DNA of 64,000 nt from Tubiluchus corallicola (GCA_030141605.1 JAQGDQ010000198.1:109501-173500), one strand, 5' to 3'. Shown: positions 10,974 through 22,754, counted from the first letter of the stretch. Numbers and translations: made by a program. The notes: a model not told the origin generated them from the sequence alone.

Positions 10974-13900
10974 CTCAATCAGCATAGGCGTTTTGAAAGA
11001 TTCATAAGTGCAACATAAAAGTACAACAATCTGATCAATAAATTTCCTGTATGATTGGTCATAAAAATCAACATGCTTTTCCTCTTCAGATTCCAAAATT
11101 CCCTGTATAATTTTCAATTTGTCCTGCAAAAAAAGAATTATATACAAAAATTTTAAAAAATTATGATGAGGCCAGTTTAACGTATAAACACTGTCATCCA
11201 CTAAATGTACACTTATCATTTATCAAAGGTGCTTTACCAGACCAGACTTTTATATTGATATTCCGGGAAAAAAATATTCAGTGCATGACTAGCAGTGACA
11301 CTGTATAAGACTTGCAAATTTTACTCCCGTACTGACAGTTAGGTGCAGTTAGTCATTGAGAAAGAAAGTGAAACAAGTTCAGATAACATTGTGTAAGGTA
11401 CACAAGATAATCAAGGCATCTGTAGTGCACACTTCACCAGCTTAGAAGCAAATGCATAAATTATCTTATCTTGTCAATAAGATGAATAATATGTCTTAGG
11501 CAAGTCAGTGGTGTACACTGGCATGGTGATATATTGTCGTTTTACCAATTGGCGCAAACATTTTAAATTATTAAGAATCTTCTTTTCTAGTTATGTAAGT
11601 CTCTCAAACAAGGTAAGCATAATACAAACTTATATAATCTTGTATGAAATGTTTTCGGGCAGTCTTTAAAATTGCCTTTTCTTCCCTTTTGAAAACAGAA
11701 ATCCAGAGTACTTTAACATTACTATACAGGCACCAGCTATGCTTCGAAATATTTTAAAATTTACAATAAGCAGATATGAAACTTTTACATACATCTTCTT
11801 CATCAAAGTCAATTTGATGACGTTGATAAACTTCTCTAGCTTTTTCAAAGTCCCCATCTTTGCAGCAAACAAGAACTGCCTGGAACAAATGAAGACATTA
11901 ATTTAACAATTTATTAGCCATGTAGAACAAAAATTTATAAATCAAATAAAGACCTTTAATTCAGTAGTAGGCCACACAGATAGCCTATATTAGATATCTT
12001 TCATATTTTAGATACCTTAGCAGAAAATCTATAAATTCCTAATTATCAGCAATAATTCTTTCAGGACCTGGCTGTCTTGAATAGTTAATTTGGTTCTAAA
12101 TCTATTTATGTCAGGTATAAAAAACTTAGTGAACTCATGCAAAAAACTCCTCACTCCTGATAATGATATGCAACATTTTTCCTCAAAAACCTAGAATAAT
12201 AAATTAAGGTAGCTACTACTGAAGCAAGAACTTGACCAGTTGTATTTTTTCTGGACAATTTTTAAATGCAGTCGGCATTTTTGGCAATTTAGTAGCTGTA
12301 ACTTAGTATTAGCTGACTACAGCCTATTTACATTTTATACAACACTACCTGAAATGGAAGTACTTACTTCTACAACTAACATCCTTCTTGTTTTTACCAC
12401 CATTTCTCTGTCAGCGGGTGGTCCTTTGTCAGGAGAAAACAGCAAATCAAACACGTCAATTATATGTGCCAAAGAGTCATGGTTTATTTCATCAGACAGA
12501 GCACACAGAATCTGCACCAGGAGAAGTAGATTCCGCCGTTCGCGAATATTATAATCAAAACTGTTACTGCTCTTCCATATACCTCAACAATGAAACATAT
12601 ATTTTAAGATGCATTTAATCGACACTATATAGCTACATAATATAATTGTTAATGATTGTCTTGCTTTAAAACAGGCTCGGCCCAGCTCATTTTCTCCACA
12701 GCTGCAAAACTTTATTTAAAGTGTGCATGAGTTCTCTGCAGTGAAAATTGATGAATTCGTACCAGTGTTGTTACCAAACCCACAATTTGGGTTTGGTTTA
12801 CCGATAATTTTCACTTTACTATCAGCTAAACAGTGCCATAAAAATTGCGTAAAACATACAGAAACAGCTAGTCACCAAACATTATTTTTAATTCTAAGCG
12901 AGACTATGAAATTTAAGTAACTGAAGCGAATTGTTTTGCAGACTTATTGACTTGCTTAGATAATCGTAGACAGTACTGAAAATCCTCAACCACCTAATGT
13001 ATTTAAACTTTGTTTACAGAGCTAGGATGTTACAAGTCAGTTACTGAGCAGCAACTTATTGTGATTGCACTACACCAGTATGTAATGATTGTAAGTTTTA
13101 AAATAATGTGGTATAGTTCTCAAACGGTGCAGTAAGTGCTGTATCATCAAGGGCAGCTTATACATTCACACAAAACACACTCAGCTGTCAGCAGACATTA
13201 TGAATTACAGCAGGAGCTTAGAAAAGCAACTTGCCAGCAGTTTTACACAGAAATTTTATGTGGACATTAGGTACGTAGAAATAACAAGGTTTACATACAC
13301 TTTTAATTACGCTCATATCTCGGTTTGCCGAACAAAAGTGGGGAGATGTTGGTCCGAATTTGCGGATTGTCCTTATTTTCCGATATGAAGCTAATACAGT
13401 AGGCGCCATGTATTAGACTCACGGTAATGTAGAAACAATTGCTTAATTGTCTCAAAAACATCTAATATGGGCTGCTCCTATGCAAAAGTATAAAAAACTG
13501 TCGCCAACTGACTCAAATAACTCCGCATAATTGACTCTATATTTTTATACATAGACATACACACATGATTATACTGATGTACGTGATGTAAACAAAGTTT
13601 TTGTCCAAATTTTCCGATATCCATAAAAGTGAGGTCCGGCAAACTGAGATTTGAGTGTAGCTAAATTTAATTTGAGCTGTTGGGCGAAAGCATTCAATTT
13701 TATTTACTCTTTCTAAGTGACCTTTAAAGTTTGTATGTTATACTGACTTTGCAATTTTAGCAAAAATACCTGGGCTTTCCCTTTCAATGTAATGAGACTA
13801 GCGACCTTGGCTTCACGCCATCTCCACAGTCTAGATGACCATATTTTAGTTTCAGGGTACGAAATGCTGATACACACATAACCACAAGCGCAGCGAAACA

Positions 13901-15044
13901 AATAGGCATATAATGCTGCACACAACGAGGCTTAGCCTAATGTGTTTTTGTCACCCAGATTTTTTCACACCGACTGTAGGTAATGGCACCCCCAAGGAGT
14001 TTAAATGATTTAACCTTGTTAGTACCTAGCAGAAAAATCTGTAACAAAATAACTAGATCATAGTTTTTATTACTACAGAAGTATTGTCAACCGTGCTGCT
14101 CAAAATGAAAATTACAGCTGTCTTATTATATGCCATAACAGAATAAGATATACCTAAAAATGAAGATTCAAATTTGATTCAGTTTCAAAAAATTTTTTAA
14201 GCTGAGATTTGGATTCGTAAATTATTATAAAATGAGATTCAATGTAGATTCGGATTCTGTAACTTCAAATTTGTGACATCTCTAGAAACAAATTATTAAT
14301 ATTTATAATTCACGAGCCAAATTCGATCAGTAGCCATTCAGGATTGCAGCTCCAAATACAAGCAAGACAGCTTAACAATCAGGATAACCTAATTTAAAAT
14401 GCTGTTCATGGTTAGATATGTAATGCAGCTTTAGCGGCATTACCACCAAAGTAATGAATAAGATGATTCTAGGACTAAACAGAGTAGCTGCCGATGTAAT
14501 GATTACTCGCTACTACAAAAAGTATTCTGATCACAGTAATACGTTACCTCCCAACACTTACAACCTTCATTTCTATCTTGTACAACAATATTACCATGGT
14601 AATTCGGCTACAACAAGATCCAGCATGAACAGATAAGAGTGTATTTGGATATTACTTCTATTTTTCTGAATACTCAAATGAACTTTTTGTGGTAATAGGC
14701 TTATTATATCTTGTTATCTTCACAACCAGGCATGGCAATACACGTTGTTTGGGTATACTGTCATTTATGCGCACTCAGTCCAAAGTGCCCTAGTAGATTC
14801 ATCCTAAATTATCCACACAGGAAAAAACATAATCGCGATATAAGGGACACAAACTACGACAGTACTGTGTTAGTGCGGGAACATATTTATTTTAGAAATA
14901 GTTCAATTAGTTGTAAAATTGACACTTACAATCCAAAAACCTTCGAATTTCTTTGCCAACTTCTCCTTTAGTCGAAAATTCGTGCCACGTTATGTAACAC
15001 ACATAATCAAATAACCAGCCATTAACTATTTCTTGAACATTCAT
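10974..15044 (-). CDS. TRFH-domain protein (telomere repeat factor-like), 3' part not found
   Basis: Four phase-consistent exons in transcription order: 15044-14930, 12582-12368, 11879-11793, 11123-10974 (567 nt, 189 aa), each with AG/GTAAGT-type sites. The protein starts MNVQEIVNGWLFDYVC, matching the first TRFH helix of TRF1/TRF2 (V..GW.LDF). Further on come RRNLLLLVQILCAL, then AVLVCCKDGDFEKAREVY (compare the TRF 'A...C...FE.A..V' helix), then DKLKIIQGIL and YRKFIDQIV, in the order expected for that fold. In the family, TRFH mediates dimerisation and peptide docking at telomeres, and a C-terminal Myb domain binds TTAGGG. No Myb exon was located; exon 4 ends with a good donor, so more exons are expected at lower coordinates. 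Domain call by eye, fairly confident; telomere function is inferred. Confidence 0.6.
13311..13660. repeat. Inverted-repeat MITE, pogo/Tigger-like
   Basis: The left arm CTCATATCTCGGTTTGCCG (13311-13329) matches the reverse complement of the right arm (13640-13660 reads CAAACTGAGATTTGAG). Both are followed inward by a TTTTCCGATAT motif (13375 and 13611). TIRs with TTGCCGAAC / GGTCCGAATT spacing resemble pogo/Tigger elements. It has no coding capacity. It overlaps the CAGTAGGCGCC element at 13395, so one may be nested in the other. Confidence 0.45.
13395..13545 (+). repeat. Second copy of CAGTAGGCGCC element
   Basis: It starts TA-CAGTAGGCGCC with TATTAGACTCA close behind, and about 110 bp later carries TGACTCAAATAACT and GCATAATTGACTC (13508-13536). 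The same two blocks occur inverted at 8955-9776. No TIR partner is obvious at its far end. Confidence 0.45.
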
Positions 15045-15133
15045 TATTGATTTAAATCCTTTTTATCTGTATCCCTGACGAAAAATGATTGCAAAAAGTG
15101 AAACAGGTTGTTGGTTGCTGTGGAAGCTGCCAT
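15044..15133 (-). CDS. Upstream ORF overlapping the TRFH start codon
   Basis: A 29-codon frame beginning MAASTATNN ends in a TAA whose last base is the A of the TRFH ATG (TAATG). This is a classic geometry for termination-reinitiation. It is too short to assign a function and may not be translated. It matters because it would control translation of the downstream ORF if the mRNA starts upstream of 15133. Confidence 0.3.
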   Translation of the reverse strand: MAASTATNNLFHFLQSFFVRDTDKKDLNQ

Positions 15134-15489
15134 GTCTGTAGTTTCCCGCGCAACAAAAAATACGTATCGTAAATTCTTGAGCAAACTGCAATAAGAAAAA
15201 TATAAATAACAACTTAATATAAGCAATAAATAATTCAGGTGCAAAATAGAATTAAAACAAATAATATTTTATTTTTTACAGTTGCAAAGAATTGACAACG
15301 TGTTGGGGTTCTCTGTTAAGATCGCATTTCATTTGTCGATTACGAATTTACGAAAAACCCGTTGACATGACAACAGATACAGCGATAGTGTACAAATTTC
15401 TTACATATACGGTTGTCAATATTACATTTTTTGCATCGTTCTTTTAACTGATTTTGCTAAAACGTGTTAAAAATTGCCAATGGAAGGTC
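15134..15489. promoter_or_regulatory. Shared divergent promoter region (TRFH gene and SPEF1)
   Basis: The ATG codons of the two genes are 446 bp apart and point away from each other. The interval contains no other coding frame. A possible acceptor-like TTATTGCAG lies at about 15188 on the minus strand, so the TRFH 5' UTR may be spliced. No clear TATA box was seen in either direction. Confidence 0.45.
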
Positions 15490-18400
15490 ATGCCTAAAGC
15501 TACGTTTGAAGAATTAGACGAAGAAACGTTAGAAGATTTGTACAACTGGGTAGATGAGATTCCTTTATCACGCCCAAAAAAGAACATTAACAGAGATTTT
15601 TCTGATGGAGGTCTATATTTATATTATATTTATATCGATGACTTCAATTATTTTTATTAATGTTATTGTAAAACTAAATTAGCAGAGTAAATACTATGAA
15701 TTATATTTCTCTGAAATACGTCTTAAATGTATAGTTAGTTTTAGCAACTTTAATATAATAATAATAATATAATAATAATCTTTTATTTATCTTTTAACAC
15801 ACGCACAGTTACAATACAATTAATTTGGCAACAAAAATGTGAAGAAAGGGCAGCGAAAGACCAATTGGTCATCTAGTCAGCTGCCCTTTAAATAATAACT
15901 CAATACAATAATAGTAATTAGTATTGTAACTACGTAATATAAATAACTTTTATTTTCAGTTGCTTAAAAGAAACTTTATTAATTGTGTGTTAATTGTTAT
16001 GTAACTGCAAAACAAACAAAAATATGAGCAAGTAGTCTTGCAAATGTGGCAAATGTAGATAAATTCCATCCATACGCCTGTAGCTGCATTTGCCGTTCAC
16101 CAACAGTCTAATTATTTTCATTCACAGTTACACCATCGGAGGGAATACCTAAACCATTTCCTTTGATTACCTAACTACTAGAGTGTTTTGCCATTAGTCT
16201 CCACACAGAACTTAACTAGTTAACAAGGCTTTTGTTTTTGGTGTAGCCTGTAGTGCTACAAACACTTGATTTTTTAGTAAACTAGAATGGACAAATTTCT
16301 ACACTGTAGTTTTCCCAAAACTAGCCAAAAGAGAGGCACCAAAATACTGCAGTATTTATCAAAATTTTAGTTGTCATGATAGTGTAGGTTAGTACCATGT
16401 CTTAATATAATAATTAATGCTGACTAGAAATTGCATCACATTGGTAAAATTTTCATGACATATGGTCATCATTGCCCAAACTCCTATTCCTTTCTACATG
16501 CTGCCCATACTGTCTTCAGTTGTAAAGGTATGGTAAACAATTCCTTTAAGAAAATTGAAAAAGAAATAGTCATAATAATATCAATTTCAGAAAAGATGTA
16601 GCAACAAATATACTGTGATGTAGTAGCTATCTTTTTTAGATTTTGCATCTAGATAAATTAGATGCATTGTTTTCGTTTTTAGTATTGATGGCTGAAATTA
16701 TCAAACACTTTTTTCCTCGGATAATAGAAAGTCACAATTATATTCCGACAAGTGCCGCTAAGAAAAAAGAGGAGAATTGGAGCACTCTCAATCGGTATTT
16801 TCAGTTTATAACACTTGCTTGTTGAACATTGTTTCTTAGTAGCATTGTTGTATAAAAACTATTGATCTGTAAAGAAAGTTGCTATCGCACTGCTAAAGAA
16901 TTGCAAATATGCTAGCATTACTTCACATGTAATTTTTCACAGGCATCGTCCAGGATTTTGTCCCAGACCTACATTAACTATATTTTGCCATTTAACTTTA
17001 TGAAATACTTGTATGAACACTATGAAGCTCTGTCTGTTACATATTCATTTTCTTTTTTTCAGAAAAGTCTTTCCAAAACTAGGTATGACTATTTCAAAAG
17101 ATGTAGTAGCAGACATCGTTGACTGTAAGCCAAATGTTATAGAAACTGTTCTAAATAAACTCAAACTGAGGATTAATGACATAATGTGGAACAAAAAGAA
17201 CAAAACCAAAAATCATTTAGAGGACAGTGATGGTAATTATATTAAAATGTTTCACTTAGTAAATATTAGGGCAAGTGACAGCCATTTATAATGCAACAAC
17301 AATAGAATTGTAAATGTTTTGATATGTATTGTTCCATTTCTTTCTTTTCTTCAACAAAATACCAAAAAAGTTATGAAGATATTATACATTTGGAGTGTCA
17401 CAGAAAAAATGCACCAAAGTTTAGAATACGATAATAGAATTAGAAACATTTGCCTACAAAGTTGAAGGTTTGCAGTGTGGCATTATGATACATTAGCTTT
17501 TGGCTGTGAAAGTTAAAATTTTATAGCTTTAATAGTTTTACATTATGGCCAAAAAGCTTTTACACGTTAAAAAAATTAAATGCCGGAACAATATTGGCTA
17601 ATACTCAGTTGAAAAACTGGTCACTCTAGTGAATAAAATGTCGATACATTACAGCAAAACAATAAAGAAATCAGCCAGTGTGCTTCACAGAAAATAAAAG
17701 ATTTTTAAAGATTTGTTATCAGAAATTTTCATGATGTAAAAATTTGTGTAAAATTTTGTACATAAGCATATGCAACATCGATGCAGTAAATTTCAATAGA
17801 TTCTCGTATTTGCTTCTTATAATATCATAATCAAAACTTTGGCATATCTTTGTCCACTACCTAATAATCAACAACAAGTTTTATGTGGTATAATTTTAAG
17901 CCATTTTTAGTAATGCAAATTATTTTATTGTAACCTTATTGAATTTTTTTAATACAATTTAGCATTTTGTACACGGCAAGCCAAAACTCAGCATTCAAAG
18001 CAGGTTTAATCAACGTTGATGTTTATGTCAAGATTGGAACCCAAATTACTTTTAACTTTTTTATACAATAAATAATATGTTATACTTCGATGGGCTAAAG
18101 TTTACAATTCCCAATACACAATAAATTAGTTTGTGAAGTTGATTAGAATTAGGGTTAGGGTTGGGGTTAGATTATGGTTAGGGTTAGGGCCCGGGTTACG
18201 GTTAGGGTATTTAAATTGTGTTGGAAATTGTTAACTCCTTCCCTTTGATGAATAATATATACTTCGATAAGGAGACAACTATATACAGATACGTTTAAAG
18301 GTGATTAGTGGTCAAGGGCCCAAAGAAAGGTTAATACGCCAGGAACATAACATCTCACCTTAATGATGTAAGCAGCCATGATCAGTATATCCAAAGGAGC

Positions 18401-20086
18401 AGTATAAAGTGAAAATTGTACCCATCCCCATGCACTAAAGTTTGTTAACATTTTGTAGATGGATCATGCAGTTCTGGAATGTCTGAGAACTCCCCTGTGC
18501 AAATTATTAATGTTGGAGGGTGAGTATTAAATATATCAAATGTTAAGTTTGTAGTATTTCTTTATAAGAAAATAATAATTGGGAGCAATTAGCACTGAGC
18601 GTGTGTGTTAAAGATATATACCTCTTACTTGTTTTGAAACCTGCCCCTGGGAGTAAATTAGAAAAAACTGTCTCTTGTTTTAATTATTGACTCACATCTG
18701 ATTATATACAAGCTGTTTCATTTGTTTCACAGTGAACCACAAAGGTATGTGCCACTGCATTTAGTCAGAGAAAAAGAGCATGAATTAAGCTTAGTAAAAA
18801 AAGAACTGGCAACTAGACAAGAAACTTTAGAGGCAAGTTTGTAAAATTCTTGTTTTGACTCATATATTATAAATATTATATCATTAGCTTGTTATAGTTT
18901 TCAAATTCTTAATAAGAAGAACATCATTTTGACAAATATGTATAATATCCAACAATAATCAACAAATATTATAATATTTCCATTAAAAGAAATCGCTACT
19001 GCTAGTGTGCAGTGGAAAGGTTAGGATTTTAGTAATGAAAAATTACATAAAATTTGTTTATACTGTGGGACATTTCGCACACAAATTAGCTGGCTACATT
19101 TAGACATTGTATTATCATTGTTTAATGTGCATATTAAAGTAGTAGTACATATCAATAATGTAATGATATGAAAAAAGTTTCAAAACAAAATGCACTTGAT
19201 AGGTTATCAATGGATTTTATGCTGGAAAATGGTTTCAAAACCAAGACACGGTGTAAGAGTTTTGAGCACAAACACAGTAGCTTTGCTTTAAATGCAGCAC
19301 CTTAGTTTGTGTGATTAGTATTATTAAAAAAATTTACATATGAAAATACTACATTATATTCTACACTGTACTCTAAACTGTACCCAAACTGTAATCTATT
19401 TGTCAGTTTATAAATTTTAAAAATTAAGAGTACCATAATACTAAAAAACTCCAAGTAAGATAATTTCACAAACATAATAAAGAAATAATATTTACACTGT
19501 AGTGTACTTTAGAGATACTTATTGTCCTGTTTAAGCTACACAAACCAAAGTAATATTATTCTTTGATATACAAAATGCAATTTTTAACATGTTGTCTGAC
19601 TAACTCTAACAGTCACGGATTTGCGCATTTTTTACCTTGTTGCTATTTTCTTATTATTGACGTAGACATTAAAATTTAACAAAAATCCTTGCTATTTGAC
19701 GTGATTTTTAAATATCAATAAATATACAAGATGGTATATAATGGTCGTAGCAAAATTTTAATATGCTGAGGAAAACTGTATCATCAGTGATACAAAACAC
19801 TACTGTGAGCCTACAGCTTTTTTATGTTTATGATTTTAATGCAAGGTCACACAAATGTTCAAGTAATTTAGTTTTTAACTAATTATCCATATTGCATGAT
19901 TTCATATTACATTTATAAAATTAAACCAATAAATTCCTTTTCTGTTGCCAGTTATTAGAAGCCAAAGTGCAGCGACTCGAAAAACTGACGCAACTAAAAG
20001 ATGACCGCATTGAGGAGTTAATCCTCAAGCTCGAGAAAATCAAACCTCCTCGACTTGGACCAATCAAAAATGTCGCCAACACCTGA
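15490..20086 (+). CDS. SPEF1: SPEF1/CLAMP, calponin-homology microtubule protein, 232 aa
   Basis: Six exons: 15490-15610, 16683-16794, 17063-17232, 18459-18519, 18733-18832, 19952-20086 (699 nt; 232 aa, against about 236 in vertebrates). The CH-like domain occupies about residues 1-110, with the family signatures LYNWVDEIPLSRPKKN, RDFSDGVLMAEIIKHFFP, HNYIPT, NWSTLNRKVFPKLG and the helix VIETVLNKLKLRI. A linker follows, then a C-terminal coiled coil (about 165-215: ELATRQETLELLEAKVQRLE, LKDDRIEELILKLEK). SPEF1 binds and bundles microtubules in motile cilia, sperm flagella and epithelial cells, which implies ciliated cells. The intron after exon 5 uses a GC donor (GAG|GCAAGT at 18833), which keeps the coiled coil in frame. 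The first in-frame ATG was chosen as start. Confidence 0.93.
15752..15893 (-). repeat. Retroposon 3' end with (ATT)n tail
   Basis: Read on the minus strand, this ends GTTAAAAGATAAATAAAAG and then an ATT microsatellite. Upstream of that is a block with CTGACTAGATGACC and GGTCTTTCGCTGCCC, containing a self-complementary AGGGCAGC/GCTGCCCTT pair. The AGATAAATAAA end plus a simple-repeat tail recurs at 63661. It looks like the 3' end of a LINE or a dependent SINE, in SPEF1 intron 1. Confidence 0.45.
18145..18209 (+). repeat. Interstitial telomere-like TTAGGG tract
   Basis: About ten TTAGGG or near-TTAGGG units (variants TTGGGG, TTATGG, TTACGG) run through SPEF1 intron 3. The tract is degenerate, so it is old and not an active chromosome end. 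Confidence 0.85.
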
Positions 20087-20394
20087 TATCTAAGGACATT
20101 TCAGAATTTTCAACTGTTCCGAGTGCCAACTGTTATTATATTTATATTATATATCTACACTTGTATGCTTGTTTCTGAATGTTATTTAAAAATGTAGTCA
20201 TACTACCAAAATATTGAATTTGGCTTTACTAAAGTGTAGTGGAAGTTAAAGTGTCACTTTACTAAAGCGTCATGTTCCTGGTGCTTTGTTAGTACAGTAA
20301 TTTTATATACTGGTTTCTTCAAATACAAAATGTGTTTGAACTATGTACTAATCTGCTGCAAATTGAGAAACTGTGTAATAGACAAAATTAGCTT

Positions 20395-20400
20395 AATAAA
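20395..20400 (+). terminator. Polyadenylation signal candidate for SPEF1
   Basis: AATAAA lies 309 bp after the SPEF1 stop, the first canonical hexamer in a suitable position. Confidence 0.45.
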
Positions 20401-21168
20401 CAAAGAACACTGTTTAAGGAAACAACAAAAACACTCAAGTAACTGCTATGAAACTTATATTACTTAAATTTTTTTAACAATAAGACTGCATTAAAAAATC
20501 AAAAATGTAGGTAATGGTTTCTCTAATGAACAAGTTAAGCACCAATGAAATATACATTTCAGTTTTGCAGTTTAATATGTGTGCTTTCAGTTACTTAAAT
20601 ATTCTGAAATGAAGGTGTAGTTATTTTTGTTCCTTTAAAAGTACACCAGTTCCTATGATTTCAATGACGATTTTAGCAGATTACAACATGGTGCCGTAAT
20701 TTGCTACCATGTTTTGTTTTAATATATACTGGTTACAAAACCAGTTTACTATTACAATGAACACATTCACAAAACGATATCTCTGTTAATGCTTCTGCTA
20801 ATTTAATAGTGATTCAATACATAGCTACGCTAGCGCTGTAAACAGTGCTGGTCATAGTATACTATGCATAACATGGTAACGTCACTGACAGGAAAAAGTG
20901 TACAAGCAGATGCCCATTTAAGTACTGCAAGGGTTAAAAAAATGGTATTTTATGTAGGTAATATTAAGAGTCTTATTATTTAGAAAGGAACAAAGATTTC
21001 ACAGAGCATGAGCACCTACATTTTTGCAAACTTAAACTGAAGCAAAAGCGGAACTGACTAAAACTAAATTTGAGATGAAGAGTTCATACATTTTGGTATG
21101 AGGCCCTAAATGGACCAAATGTTCCAAATTCTGTGAACATAAATAGCTATAAGTAAACTTGAGACAAG
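20401..21168. other. SPEF1 downstream flank without recognised features
   Basis: AT-rich sequence; no exon, RNA gene or obvious repeat seen on either strand. Confidence 0.5.
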
Positions 21169-21690
21169 TGACTCTGGTTAAAAAAGAACGAAGATTAGTG
21201 GAAATAATAAAAACCCTTGAAACAAGAAGAGAAATCTTCGTTCTTTTTAACCAGAGTCATCCGCCACAGGGCTCCCATTTTTTGTCTATGGTAACCCCAT
21301 CGGATAGATGGCACCAAGCCTACGCTCACTTAAGCAGAAGAAGCTGGATACTTCAAACAGATCTCAGTCTGTGAAGGTAGATACCAAGCTCACACCGAAG
21401 CAGTTCACTCGAGCAGGTCGTAAAATACAAGCACCTCAAAGATTTGTGGACCTTTGAACTACCACATCTTAATATTATATTGTTTAAACTAATGTTTTTG
21501 ACAAAAGTGTTTAAATGTTCGCATGTATAATTGTTTATTTTTTGTCAAAACCTTGTGTAGAAACAGCATTTACTATCCATTCTAGGGGGCCCTGTGGCAG
21601 ATGACTCTGGTTAAAAAAGGACTAAGATTTTTCTTCTTGCTTTAAGGGTTTTGATTAGTAGAAATAATAAAAAATTTTGTAAAATTCCAA
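21169..21690. mobile_element. LTR-retroelement debris with palindromic arms
   Basis: The motif TGACTCTGGTTAAAAA occurs three times: forward at 21169, reversed at 21259 and forward at 21602. The first two form a hairpin with arms of about 27 bp. The second and third are preceded, in their own orientation, by purine-rich GGGAGCCC / GGGGGCCC and then TGTGGC, as at a polypurine tract/LTR junction. Between them, 21308-21457 (+) is an open frame ending FTRAGRKIQAPQRFVDL. This resembles the C-terminal tail (RSGR..PP.R) of gypsy-type integrases. No intact element remains; an inverted-repeat DNA transposon is an alternative reading. Confidence 0.45.
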
Positions 21691-22311
21691 TTGCAATAAA
21701 CTTCAAACTTGATTTATTTTGTGAAATATAATTTAAAATTTCTAAAAACGCAAGTTGTAATTGTGTCCCACTGGTGGTCACCTGCCACAATGAAAAATGT
21801 GGTTGAAACAGCTTAAGAGCTCTATTTAAGGGAAAGTGTGAAACAGCTTTAGGTTTCATTTCAGTGTTATAATTTAACTTCCATTTGCTCCATATTACCA
21901 ATGCCTCACTGCAGCAGAAATTTTACGAATTAAAAACAAAAGCTTAATACTCGTCATACCGTTCCAATGAAATAACTGTCAAGAAACACAATTCGATATA
22001 CAGTTCTCTTATCTATTGTTCAAGGAAACGATTAAACTGTTTCACTTACCTGTATATCTATATACCTAGTTCTTTTTAGTACTTTTTCTTTATAGTTTTA
22101 ATACATGTCACAAAAGTGAAGTTTCAAAAAAGCTTTCGATCACTGATAAGAAATTAAACAAATTAGTAACTGTACTACATTGCTACCAAATACTATTGTA
22201 CAAATCTTTTTTGTTTGTTTGCTTTTCAGTGGGCACAAAACTATCACAGAGAAAATTTCCAATTTGTGTAGGCTTTTACCGTGGCTATTCCATAGCAGAC
22301 CTCGAAATGTT

Positions 22312-22405
22312 GGAGCAAACACTATTTCCAGGCAATCATGCCCATGCATTGTTTTAAGGCAGTAATTTCAAAAGCACAGGCTATGACCACTCAGCTATCC
22401 CTGCC
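22312..22405 (-). repeat. Degenerate tRNA-Ser-like sequence
   Basis: Minus strand: GGATAGCTGAGTGGTCATAGCC is a good tRNA-Ser/Leu-type D-arm with A box, followed by CTTTTGAAA resembling an anticodon loop with UGA. The anticodon stem is mismatched and no convincing T arm follows. It is a tRNA pseudogene or SINE head, not a working tRNA. Confidence 0.4.
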
Positions 22406-22754
22406 GTGTTGTTAACTACACAAAAAATAGATCACAGGTTGAACATCAAAAAACCGGTTTACTGAAAGACTACGGAAGCCAGTTTAATTTAAAAATTACC
22501 TTCCCCACTTTTCAATGTAGGCAGTAGTCCCAGTATGACACTTTTCACTGGATTAGTAGCAAGGTTAATGGTAAAGTATTAACTACTTGTTGTTTTAATA
22601 GCCAATTCAAGTTATTTTTAATAATTACCAAAACGGTAATTGTTAGTCGTACACTCAGATGTAGGGTATCTCAAAACTGTGTTCAAGCTAAAGTCGCATT
22701 ACAGGTCACATCATGAAGTCATAATACACTGCAGTGTCTGACCATCAGCTACTA

